23,859 bases of DNA from Beroe ovata (lineage: Eukaryota; Ctenophora; Nuda; Beroida; Beroidae): NCBI GenBank assembly GCA_946803715.1, contig CAMPET010000201.1:69675-93533 (forward strand), in the 5' to 3' direction. Positions within the stretch are counted from its first letter, which is position 1. Each line of letters opens with the position of its first letter. This document shows, in pieces, positions 9,975-20,356 of the stretch. The notes under the pieces are model-generated. The model was given only the letters and a program-made list of their open reading frames with translations. It had not been told where the DNA came from and did not search any database. Position numbers and translations under genes: made by a program.

Positions 9975-11790
9975 ATATAATTAGTTTGATGAAATATTTG
10001 TGATAAGAGCACTCTGTTGTCATTCTCAATGTAGACCATGTCACATCTTGTTTACATGCCGTGTGAGCATGAATATTGGAGGACAAATATGCTATTATGC
10101 TGGAACATACCAACCAAATGGATGTCATCCATGCGGGAAGTCAACTTGTTCTTCAAGATTCTCGCAGTACTACATAGTGGCCACGGAAGTCAAGCTTCTA
10201 CAGAACACTCTATATGCTCCGATACAGAGATCTAGCAACTATATAATCTCTATGCATAGACAACCAGAGGAATGGGAAAAAACCAACAAACCTTTATAAA
10301 GACGATATGGAAAGCTTTACTGGCACTATAATATTATTGCTGTATAGTACTTATTACCATAAACCCCTATAATTAACCAAGTAGAGTTGCAATTGTGTAG
10401 TATGTAAATTTTCCCATAAGCTGTTTATATATCACCTTATAAAGACTGTTTCTGAATTTATTGGACTTGTAGAAATACACAATAATTAGAGACGGAACTA
10501 TCATGTTGGAAGAAATGCACTAATTTTACAACTTTTATCCGAATAATGCTGCCGAAAATTACACTATCACCCGTCATGGACAGGAATTATCGTTGTGTAT
10601 GGTAATCAATAATTGATCATTGATGATGATTATCCATCCATATCGTCTACAATAAACAACGTTTTAGAGTGATTATTCATCAGTATACTATACGGAAAAA
10701 CAAAAAAATTAGATCGAAACAATACCACCCTAAAGCCAACGTGTCGGCGACACCNTCGGACATTGAGATTTTGACAGCAATTTACATCCCCCTTGGAACA
10801 TCATGAGACTTCAACATGAGAATTCAAACATTCCTGAAATTCAGGACCTGAATCTGAATAATATACATATTCGTGTTTCCACATCGATGGGCCGAAAAAA
10901 AACAGCTCCAATTCCAATCACCATGAGTGGATAAGTATGGAATTGTGCACGAATATTCAAGACTTCATAAATTACTCACCCAATTTTATTGAATTTCTGC
11001 AGCATTGCAGTTTGTGAATTTTGAACAATCCTTGTAGAAAACCTTTCTGTCTCGAACGTCCTGTCCAATAATTATACAGATTTGAAAACTATCCCAACTG
11101 TTTTTGTTACTATTGACTTGAAACTTAGCTCTACTAGGTGATCATAGACTGAACAACCTAAGATTAAAACTACACCTCCACACTATGAATCTCGTTTCTA
11201 CATCAGCCCAAAGTGCTCACCTTGAAATAGTGGTGCTATCACATTTATTCCCTTCTTAAACAATTATAACTGCTGCAGTAACTGGTAACAGCGGTGAGAC
11301 ACTGTGAGGAGTGGTGAGCACTTAAACAACAGGGAAATTCATATAATCATGAGAGCTCAAAGCACCATAAGGGGAGACATAGAGCACCGTATAGGCACTC
11401 TGAACCTACGTCCTGGTAAATGTTTTTATGAATATGGTTATTTGTAGCATGTAGGTCGTTTATTCGTGTTCCTATAACGTCTTTACAGTTATTCGATAGA
11501 CCGTACATGTTGTGTGAATGTTTGACAGTGACGTAGCTAGATGATATGAAGAGTACCTATGTATTGCATACCCTGAGAAACCCCTTCGCATAGCCTGAGA
11601 CTATCGGGAAAGCTTTGTATACCCGGAAATTTCCACATTTCAGCACGTTTTCCATTGATTTGCATACCTACATGATGTATAACCATACCTTTAAGGTAAA
11701 TCCTGGCTACGTTACCGTTATGCGAGTGTAGACGGCATTCACGCTCATAAATTATACAAATTTCCCACATATATTACGCAGATCCGTGAA
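9975..11790. other. Gene-poor stretch
   Basis: No coding region is recognised. A 99-residue plus-strand frame at 10000-10299 that opens on GTG lacks known motifs. A short fold-back GTGTCGGCGACAC sits at 10741-10753 next to a single N (10755). A 77-codon minus-strand frame at 11537-11770 likewise matches nothing. Confidence 0.4.
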
Positions 11791-12242
11791 GTGTGTGTCA
11801 TGTGTGTGTGTCTGTGTCTGTGTGTGTGTGTNNNNNNNNNNNNNNNNNNNNNNNNNNNNNNNNNNNNNNNNNNNNNNNNNNNNNNNNNNNNNNNNNNNNN
11901 NNNNNNNNNNNNNNNNNNNNNNNNNNNNNNNNNNNNNNNNNNNNNNNNNNNNNNNNNNNNNNNNNNNNNNNNNNNNNNNNNNNNNNNNNNNNNNNNNNNN
12001 NNNNNNNNNNNNNNNNNNNNNNNNNNNNNNNNNNNNNNNNNNNNNNNNNNNNNNNNNNNNNNNNNNNNNNNNNNNNNNNNNNNNNNNNNNNNNNNNNNNN
12101 NNNNNNNNNNNNNNNNNNNNNNNNNNNNNNNNNNNNNNNNNNNNNNNNNNNNNNNNNNNNNNNNNNNNNNNNNNNTGTGTTGTGTGTGTGTGTGTGTTGT
12201 GTGTGTGTGTGTTGTGTGTGTGAGAGAGTATATATGTGTGTG
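11791..12242. repeat. TG microsatellite with assembly gap
   Basis: TG-rich repeat on both sides (11791-11831 and 12176-12242) of 344 consecutive Ns (11832-12175). The gap most likely reflects an assembly break in a long TG array, so its true length is unknown. All open frames spanning it are artefacts. Confidence 0.95.
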
Positions 12243-12638
12243 AGGGGGGTCATTTGTGGGGACCCTGCGTGCAGATGCCATTGACATCTGTTCCCCGGTA
12301 ATGCGGTATATAAGTCATACCCCCTGGCCACTCCTGCATTAATCATTGCACTATCTTAAGTTGCTGCATAACCTCGAATTGGAGAGGCTATAACATTGAG
12401 TATCAAGTACTGAACATCTCCAAATTTCGAAGATGCTTAATCATATTTGTCAGTTTATAAATCCAAGGATTTCATATGTATGCCACAGTTTATCCACCCT
12501 TATTCGCCGCCATCTTATAGCGATGTCATAACATAGGATTATGAAGGCAAACCATTTACAAGAGGATTGATAGGCGTCTTGCAGGAACTTTTAGGATGTT
12601 CAAGTAGGTATCAGTCAACATAATTTGGATTTTGAATT
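12243..12638. other. Intergenic, nothing recognised
   Basis: About 400 bases of unique-looking sequence between the TG array and the reverse transcriptase relic. It contains no exon I can support; it could be the eroded upstream part of the same retroelement. Confidence 0.35.
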
Positions 12639-12644
12639 ATGACA

Positions 12645-12746
12645 TCTGTTATATCTTGTGCTGTTTGGCGTCTGCAGTTGGAATATTGTGATTGTGTGCA
12701 ACGCAGGTCTCTGTGCACCTGCCAGAGACGTGCTTTAGGTATTATA
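12645..12746 (+). mobile_element. Probable non-LTR retrotransposon relic (RT C-terminal end)
   Basis: One plus-strand frame reads LEYC (from 12678), then after twelve residues QRRALGII (to 12746). Both motifs, in this order and at close to this spacing, mark the end of the reverse transcriptase region in many jockey/CR1/RTE-like non-LTR elements, where a leucine-glutamate-tyrosine-cysteine motif precedes a QxRALRII motif. Here the intervening part is shortened and nothing upstream in the same frame matches the catalytic palm. It is at best a short decayed fragment without activity. Confidence 0.4.
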
Positions 12747-12796
12747 CAGGTGTCATGGTACTGCAGCCTGCAGGTTCACTCAATCTCCTACAGACA

Positions 12797-12868
12797 CTCT
12801 GACAGACGCTCTCATACACTCTGACAGACACTCTCATACACTCGATCACACACACACACACACACACA
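12797..12868. repeat. 22-bp tandem pair plus CA microsatellite
   Basis: Two 22-bp copies, each beginning CTCTGACAGAC and ending CTCTCATACA, differ at one base (12797-12818, 12819-12840). They are followed by uninterrupted CA dinucleotides at 12847-12868. A TC tract lies nearby at 12973-12986. Confidence 0.85.
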
Positions 12869-13094
12869 GTAGTGGTGGGAGTTTGGGGGATGTCATGGGT
12901 GGTCTTGCACTTCTCTGAGATATATAAACTCTTACAGGGGGGTCCAACACAAAACATGACTTGTCATCATCATCTCTCTCTCTCTCATCTTTCGCTCTCA
13001 CACGCTGATCTCCGTGTTTATACTTTCCGGAAACTTGTTTGAAATCAAGCTGATTAGACTTTCTTCTTGCTTGAGAATGATGCACGTTTATCAT

Positions 13095-13332
13095 AGGGAT
13101 CTATCACAGTATACTGTGTGATCAATCAAGGGATTGCAGTGACCTGCGTACGTCTCCACGGTCATTGGATAGATTTCTAGGCTGGTACAGTCATATTATG
13201 TCATCATCCTGGTCCATGCTGGATAGTTATTGAGGATTTTGTCATTTAGCTTCGGAATCTTATCTAAAGATTCACCTTGCTCATACAGATTTTCAAACCT
13301 GAGTCAACAGATTCATAAAGTTGAGCAATTTT
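13095..13332. other. Intergenic, nothing recognised
   Basis: Short unique-looking stretch with no supported feature. It directly follows, in minus-strand direction, the unidentified ORF pair at 13333-13682, so it would be the 3' flank of that unit if the unit is real. Confidence 0.3.
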
Positions 13333-13682
13333 TCAAAACTTATCTTGAGAATGTTGTCCAGTTCTTTCTCTCTTATTAAGGAATCTATTATAGTATTTAG
13401 TTGATAGCCTAATCACATCAAGTAGAGTTTTGAGCAAGTTTAAATTGAGGTTATAGATTAAGTCCTGAAAGCACTTGCATCGTGAATAACCATTTACCAT
13501 AATTTCATTAATGTCACACTTATCCAAGAAATCAAGTAATTCCCCTTTTTAATGGCTTGATTACGATAATGACGGATATCAGCAGATATCTGGATTTGCT
13601 GCACTGTTATTAATCTTTGAATGTCAATCTCACGAGGGAAGAAAAAGAGGAATGACATATAATTTCCTTGACAATGTGGCAC
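13333..13682 (-). pseudogene. Unidentified minus-strand ORF pair, apparently frameshifted
   Basis: Two minus-strand open frames overlap: one from about 13682 to 13494 (contains FPREIDIQRLITVQQ) and one that is open from about 13550 to 13333 (contains LDKCDINEIM). At 13550-13542 the minus strand reads AAAAAGGGG. A one-base change in that run would join them into a single frame of about 115 codons. This suggests a decayed gene or element, a sequencing error in the homopolymer, or less likely a -1 frameshift site. A possible splice acceptor (CACTTCAG) precedes the upstream frame. I do not recognise the protein; it is rich in Leu, Ile, Asn and Lys and mostly helical in character. Confidence 0.3.
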
Positions 13683-15589
13683 CTCTGAAGTGACTCAACT
13701 TGAAGCTGCGTTCAGAACCCATTAACCCTTTAATCCTTCAAAACTGACACTTCACAGGGTCAAGTGGTGAAGTGTGTCTGTGCGTGTGCGGGAATGTGTG
13801 AGTGTGTCTGTGGGGGAATGGTAAACCTGCGTATTACAAAATATACGTGTTTCCATGAGAACCCACTATTATAATAACCATATGCATGCTTGTGTCTCAG
13901 TATAACACGGGTTTTATTCCGAGTTTTCAATATTACAATATATCTATATTATAATCGAGAGAGCATCTTAAAACGTAGATCACTAGCGGGGGCTACAAAT
14001 GGAGTTGGAGAGCCGCGATTTTTTGCATGGTGGTAGAAAAAGATAAAATCTGGTTAAATGTCGAGCCAGAATTTTGATTTAGGNGTGATTATCTTCATTA
14101 CTAAGTGAGGATATGACTTGATTCTTTGATTCAGTTCAATAATCACCTAATCGCCAGCAGGTTCTATATTTATATATTCAGCATATATTTCATATATCCT
14201 GCTCTCTTATCTGACAGGCTCGGCTCAGCATCAAATATGGTGAAATAGGTATGGTAAATAGTCTCAGTTTTGGAGTATGACTATGATTCTCGTGTGATAC
14301 ATGCCCGCGCAATGAAGACATTATATAGGTACTCAAATACTCAAATAGCCACAATCATGATAGGTCAGATATAGGTTTTCTCGGAGTAATAATATGATGT
14401 CCACATCTGCGCACTATTGAAATATTCCTCCAGCACGGAATTTTCTTTTAACACATCTCTATGATTCAGTGTGATAGTATCATATAGTTATATCATGACC
14501 TTTTAGTAGCTTCAATTATGACAAGGAGTTAAATTAGCAATTTAGTAGATCACGTGCCAAGAAAAACTTGACACATACTGATCAAGTCAGTGGTAAAAAT
14601 AGATAAAGTTTTAATTCGTTCCTCTCATGGTTTAAAGTTTTAACATTTCATTGAATTACCTGTCACTTTCAATTTCAGTGCTTAATGCTTTTGTCTCAGA
14701 ACACTAACAGCTGCTACTCTGTGTCCATTGAATTCATAATAAACCCCAGCACAAGCACCCTATAAAGCTCAGACAATCAATTGTTATTAGGAATCCTGCC
14801 TTCCTATGCCTTATATACACACAGCTGGTATATATTAACACCATAACATATTAAACGCACTATATATTCTATAAGCATTGCATACAAGTATATGGAAAGG
14901 ATTTCTGAGGGAAGAACCTTCATAAACCTGTTCATTCTGGGCAGGGAGGTATCATAATGAATAGCTTTATTGACAATAAAATATGTGTCAGCTGTAGTTT
15001 TACGCTGGGTTTTTATGTGATGTAGGCACCTATATTACAAGCTGTTATATAGCTATGTCAAATGTGAGCTCACCCCACTTTGCCTGAAATGGAATGCACT
15101 GAAAGACGTATAGGTGCTATATAAATTAATATTCAATGCATAATGATTATAAATGGCACAATCCGCTGTGCTTTTCCTTCATTTCTGAATTTTAGAGACC
15201 CATTATATAATGTAGAATTCAGCTTCGATGTATTAATATCTCCGAAATCGTCATAGCTTGCTAATAGGTACTTGATTCTGTTTGTCGTCTGCAGTAGGTT
15301 CGCATATAATTATGATGTTCATGAGTGTTCAAGATTAAGTACACCGTGGTTGTATTTAGCCTCTGCTCCAATTCCTTTGGTCGATCTCTAGATTTCTGAA
15401 AGTTTTTTCTATCATTCCTCCTTGCATTGAATTTGATTCTGTGAAGTTAAATCAAATTGCAACTGCTTCTTTGTCTTAACATTAAGAATAAGAAAGGATG
15501 ATATTAGTGTTCTCTACTAACCTTACCCCCAGGCCTCAATATCCTCACCCAACTCATCGTTTAAAATTGTACTACCTATGTCTTTGCAG
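13683..15589. other. Intergenic upstream of the GPCR gene
   Basis: No coding exon is recognised. There is a GT-rich tract at about 13770-13826, a single N at 14084, and a loose inverted pair (TTAGG-N-GTGATTA at 14079-14091, TAATCACCTAA at 14140-14150). The strong splice acceptor TCTTTGCAG ending at 15589 shows that at least one further exon of the GPCR gene lies upstream in or beyond this stretch, but I could not place it. Confidence 0.4.
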
Positions 15590-15592
15590 GGT

Positions 15593-18500
15593 ATGGCAGG
15601 GGGCAATGCAACTGATATAGATACAGATAGACTTAATGCCCGTATTGCATTGGGAACAAGCATGACTGCCTTTGCTATAATAGCCATCTTTGGGAATGTA
15701 CTATTCTGGTTTGCTCTTATCTATGACAAGAGGGTAAGTTAAAATTTTCAAAGAAATCTAAAACTTTCCAATGTAGATTCCAAATCTTGACGAAAGGCAT
15801 TTGGATACTATACCTACTGTCCCAGGAGATGAACATAAAAGTCTCAAATTTTTGACGACTTTTCCAAAGTAACATTTCTCAGGCCAAGACAACCAGCAAT
15901 GCATTCCTCATCAATTTGAGTGTCTCCGACTTCATAGTCGGGGTATGGAATATGCCAATTACTGTTATCTCAGTGGCAGCTAACAAGTGGCTCCTCGGTA
16001 ACGCACTTTGCTACTTCTCAGGTAAGAGCCTAAACTCCTCAGTGATGACATATATACAGAGTTACAACCATCCCAGGTTTCAAATTGGACTTGGACTTGG
16101 AGGTCACCCAGTACCATCACATCATAATTCTCTCCCACAGCATTTGTTGATAACACTATGCTCCTGATTAGTGTTTGGACCGTTGCCTGCTCCTCCATGG
16201 ACAAGTTCTACATGATCCAACACCCTCTTCACTATCACCGTAACATTACATGGAACAGACTCACCATTCTCATAGGTATACCAACTGTTAATATCAGACC
16301 CCCAATTTTGAGGGAGTAGGAAAATAGCCACCTACAGTGAATTGGATCCCTCAAAGTGTGACACCGATTTTGATACAAGCACAAACTTTGAATATCCAAG
16401 TGATCAGCCCCTCGCATTTATTTTCCTGTGATCTTATAAAATTATTGGGAGAATATTGAGCTGCTTGACCGTTTAGTCAGCAGATGTTGAGCCGATGGTA
16501 AATAAGGTATCCAGAGGAAATCGCGAATGTGACATCGAAGCAATGTGTATAATAAACATCAGCCATGACATTGCAGGAGAAATTATGTTCCCCCGAGTAG
16601 TCTTTAATTTGAGACTTGACAATTTAATCTCTCGCACACTTTAATTGTACTGCGTAATTCCTTATTCGGGAATCAAAGGAGTTAAAGCAAGGTATTCTGC
16701 CATCACGAAAATAAGATGAACTTAAGGATCTTTCAAGACATCTCATACGATTCTTTAATCAATTTGGAAAGCGACCTAGGATCCTATTTAAGAAGCTTTC
16801 ATAACTATCCTCCACAGCATAACTATCCTCCGCAGCATTTACCTAATCCGCAGCATTTACCTAATCTTAATAAAATTCAAAAGGCAAAGAAAAAGAAAAT
16901 GAAATGGACTGCAGAAGTATCGAAGAAAAACATAACATATCCTTTAGATCAAACTGAATTTAAGAAGATTTCGATTCTCAAACAACTGAAGCTAGGGTCG
17001 AATTGATACCTATATCCCTGCAGTGTGCATATGGGTGGTAGCTGGACTGTGTAACTCCATGCCCCTCTTCCAATACCACGGACTTCACTTCGACTACACT
17101 CCCTGGTCTTACAGCTGCGGACTGATCTGTCCTCAGGATATATACGGGCAGGTGAATCACAATCGGGATACTCCTGGGGCTCCGTCACGAAACACACGGG
17201 GAAGGCATGGGCAGTTCCTAAATGGAGTTAGAAGAGCCTAAGAAGATGTCCTTTAGGAATTTCATATGCCTTCCTAAGAATTTCGTGAAAGAGCCTCTGT
17301 ACTATGTTGCCTTGAAGAATGTGTGATTTTACAAGCAAAATGTATGGGGGTCAGTACAGAAAGGGCTGGTTACGTTGTAAAAGCGGTAACTTGATTGCAC
17401 AAAAACAAATGAACAAATGAACAAGAACAAACGATCATAACATTCAGGTATATTGCTTGACGTACTCGATCATATTTGTCCCCATACCATTGCTTCTGAT
17501 CACGGTATGCTATGTGAAGATATTCAAGATTGCAAGAGAAATATCAAGAAGAGATAAGGTAAGAAAAACTCGAAACTATCTTGTAGGTAGAAGATCTACG
17601 GAAGACAGAATTTTTATTGTAAGGTGTTTGAGGTTCTGTTAATAGTATCTTATCGATGAGTCGATAACCACATTAACCTCCAAAATATCCCCGTGACCAT
17701 CTCTCTCTCTGTCTCCACACAGACGCTGCTGAAAGATCTGGAATTCTCAGCTAACAACCGTGCTAACAGCCTGTCCGTATCCTCCGGCAGGACCCTCAGC
17801 AAACAGTCTCCACTGTACTGCAAGAAGCAGCCCCAGCTGGGTCTCATCCAGCGGAGTTGCATTGAACTGAGCACTCGCAACAAGCAGGACGTGATTACTG
17901 TGGATCTCACGCAGAGGAGCTGTGTGAGCGATGTGTCGAGTAGACTCCCACAGATTCACAGTGGTGAGCTAACTCTGCCCAACCCTCTCACTCAGAACGA
18001 CACGGTACACTTCCATTGTGCGAGTGAGGTTCTCACCGTCACTAACAGCTCAGACTTTGGTCAGGATGGAGTCAATTGCTCAACTGAACAGTTACCGCCC
18101 CTAAGAGGAGGCGATGCTGTGCCCAGGAAAACTTGCTCAGCGTTGAAAAAACGTCGATCAAGTGATCAATCAGAACCGCTATCAGAGACCAACCAGAATG
18201 GCAATTCTGAATATAAACCTGAGGATTCAACTCAGAACAAAAGTGAAGATGGGAGTCCCGTTGCAAAGTTATCCCCTCGCCGTGATTCGCCCGACTTTCT
18301 CCAACCCACCTCATCCATAGAACTCAGATCTGCATCACGTGTACTGCACTCCACGTGTAACGAACTCTACGAGAGGAGTCGCGTTAGTGACGTGACACAA
18401 ATCAGTGACGTCACTCAGATCACGAGCACAAGCTGTGATGTAAACCAGAGGAGCGTGGTGTGTGTGGTGCCCCATTCCAGCGCTTCTGTCTCACTTGTCA

Positions 18501-19334
18501 CGAACAATGGCCGGTCTGAACACCCCGTTAGGGGGAGTTTGGGATCGGTAAACAGTCTGAGGGTGGGGGATCATCAGTCGAGGAAAGGGTCGGATACGAC
18601 GATCAAGAAGAGACAGAATAAGAGTGGGACTGTCACGGTCTTGGTGATTATTGGTGAGTTGAAATGAAAGGGGGAGATGGTGAAACTACACGCATATCGG
18701 ATCAATCAATGCCAGAGAGCACACTATACACAGACACCTGACACAGACACAGGCACACACACAGGCACACAGACAGGTACACAAACAGACACACAAACAG
18801 GCACACACACACACAGTACACACCCAAACACACACACACACACATAAACTATCGCAGGTGTCATGATGTCATGTCTGGTTCCAGTAGTTCTAGTTGGATT
18901 CATCCACTTTATCGACAATGACTTGATCACGATTAGTCCTGGTGAGTTTATGGAGCCAAGCTCTATGGCTATTCACTGCCAAACTCCATGGCTTATAGAA
19001 CACCAGAAATTTTTGGTTCAAAAATCTACTTTGGTCAAGACAGAGTGGATATGTGCCTAGCCTGGCGAACACGGTGGAGATCCTTGCTGTTAAAGTAAAA
19101 CAAGGAATCACAGAAGTTGATAGCCTAATCAGTGAATAGTAATCACATTGAATCAAGATTGCAGAAAACAAATATGTTTCAGATTTCATCATAGCGTTCC
19201 ACTGGCTACTACTTGCTAACAGTGCCGTAAATCCAGTCCTGTACGGCATTGTCAACCCGTTCTTCAGAAGAGCCTATCTTAAGTTGCTGCTCAAGATCAA
19301 AACTGCTGTCGAGTATGTTTTCACAAATTTGTGA
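15593..19334 (+). CDS. Class A (aminergic-like) G protein-coupled receptor, 8 exons
   Basis: Exons: 15593-15733, 15883-16021, 16141-16275, 17024-17151, 17448-17558, 17723-18653, 18858-18941, 19183-19334; 1821 bases, 606 residues, phases 0, 1, 1, 0, 0, 1, 1. Every boundary is GT-AG and in phase. Landmarks by class A numbering: N35 (1.50, in FGNVLF), D63 (2.50), C90 (3.25), D97 (3.32), W142 (4.50), P152 (4.60), second-loop C170/C174, P195 (5.50), Y203 (5.58), P537 (6.50), W564 (7.40), NPVLY 573-577. Asp 3.32 with Trp 7.40 is the amine-receptor signature. Oddities: DRY is DKF (114-116), the toggle tryptophan 6.48 is Leu535, 6.44 is Met and 6.30 is Asn. The third intracellular loop is about 310 residues, one exon, Ser/Thr rich. 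N5 in NAT is a possible glycosylation site. Exon 1 opens GGT-ATG in frame right after an acceptor, so an upstream coding exon is possible. The ligand is unknown. Confidence 0.92.
16716..17006 (+). other. 96-codon open frame inside GPCR intron 3
   Basis: An ATG-initiated frame lies wholly in the 748-base third intron of the GPCR gene and ends 17 bases before the next exon. It carries four 18-bp (6-codon) tandem units at 16800-16866, reading HNYPPQ, HNYPPQ, HLPNPQ and HLPN, then a lysine-rich stretch. It matches no family I know, and intron sequence of this composition can give such a frame by chance. It could be a nested gene or a remnant. Confidence 0.2.
16800..16866. repeat. 18-bp tandem repeat in GPCR intron 3
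   Basis: Three full units (16800-16817, 16818-16835, 16836-16853) and a partial fourth. The first two differ by one base; the second pair shares a diverged core (CATTTACCTAATC). The period is a multiple of three and keeps the surrounding frame open. Confidence 0.85.
18727..18846. repeat. Compound CA microsatellite in GPCR intron 6
   Basis: About 120 bases of CACA with CAGA, CAGG and CAGTA interruptions fill most of the 204-base intron between the third-loop exon and the TM6 exon. The tract ends about 11 bases before the acceptor and leaves that acceptor with a poor pyrimidine tract. Confidence 0.9.
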
Positions 19335-19535
19335 TCCACAATCAATTATGATGTGATGGTTTATCACAATCACATCGTCGTTTGATAATGACAGCTCTCC
19401 CTGCATATGACATACGCTTCCTGATCCCCCATTCAGTGGATACAAAATAATAATCACCTAACATAATAATCATGATAATAATGACCTAACATAGATATTA
19501 AATGGGTCATTCTGTCGTATAAAGGACGTGTATCG

Positions 19536-19700
19536 ATGACCCCCTTACTTAGTAATTGAGGGTAGCAGGGGGGCATTGGGGGTCAGCAGTGCAGACTCTC
19601 AATGACCCCTTACTGCATCTCTCTCATGGTGACCCCCTGGTGACCCCCTGTTGAACCCTCTTATGACCCCCTGGTGAACCCTGAGTGGCCCAGGGTGAAC
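19536..19700. repeat. Degenerate TGACCCCC(T) repeat cluster
   Basis: Variants of GGTGACCCCCT and GTGAACCCT recur about seven times, partly as adjacent 11-base units, with a reverse-oriented GGGGGTCA near 19580. It is a degenerate minisatellite. The TGACC core resembles a nuclear-receptor half-site, but that is only a resemblance. Confidence 0.6.
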
Positions 19701-19819
19701 ACTTGCTGACATTATGATTACGATCATAATCCAGGTTTTCATTCTTCAGGTCTCATCTTCCCGAGTCCCCGAGTCGATTTCTCCAGAAACAATCAGAGAG
19801 ACCTAAAACTACAACCTCG

Positions 19820-19825
19820 AATAAA
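19820..19825 (+). promoter_or_regulatory. Candidate GPCR polyadenylation signal
   Basis: AATAAA lies about 485 bases after the GPCR stop codon (19332-19334). The distance is plausible for a 3' UTR, but no cDNA supports it. Confidence 0.4.
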
Positions 19826-20306
19826 AACTCTTGATGTATAAAAAAGCCCTGCAGATTTGTGATGATATCACTGTGTTATATAGTAATAAACCGAAAACTT
19901 ATACTATTTAGAATATTTGATAAATATATATTCTACTTAATAAGGTTTGAAGTTGTGTGTCAATGCATAATATCAAAATTATGCATAAAAATCACATTTT
20001 CTAAGATTGACACGGAGTTGATGCTGTACAAAATCTACGAAATCTGATGAAATATGCTTTATTTTGCAAGAAGAATGTGTAAAGAATATGATAGTAAAAA
20101 TGAAATAAGAATCAGCGTGTTGAATTCCTATGTGAAGTCACATATATAATCATCATATCAGAAAGAAAAGAGGGGATAAACCGTTTGATAAGAAATTGCA
20201 AATTATTTGAATTTATCATTTCTGACGACAGTTTTACGTCAGGAGTAGGTACCTATTTCAAAGCTCACTTGAAATTACATTAGGTTATCTCACATGTACA
20301 ATGCTT

Positions 20307-20356
20307 TGGCGTGATATCAAATTGCGTGATTCTCACGCAAATTTGATATCACGCCA
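20307..20356. repeat. Near-perfect 50-bp fold-back hairpin
   Basis: The left arm (20307-20329, TGGCGTGATATCAAATTGCGTGA) and the right arm (20333-20356) are reverse complements except for one extra base in the right arm, and are separated by only three bases (TTC). Either strand or its RNA can fold into a stem of about 23 bp. It lies about 430 bases upstream of the kringle-protein start codon. Confidence 0.9.

Noticed and set aside
10000-10299. 99-codon frame with several cysteines, starting at GTG
   Set aside because: No ATG start, no recognisable domain and no cysteine spacing I know.
11745-12346. Several long open frames on both strands across the N run
   Set aside because: They exist only because Ns and TG dinucleotides contain no stop codons.
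13542-13550. A5G4 run as a true programmed frameshift site
   Set aside because: The second half is G rather than A or U, no downstream structure is evident and the protein is unknown; an indel explains it more simply.
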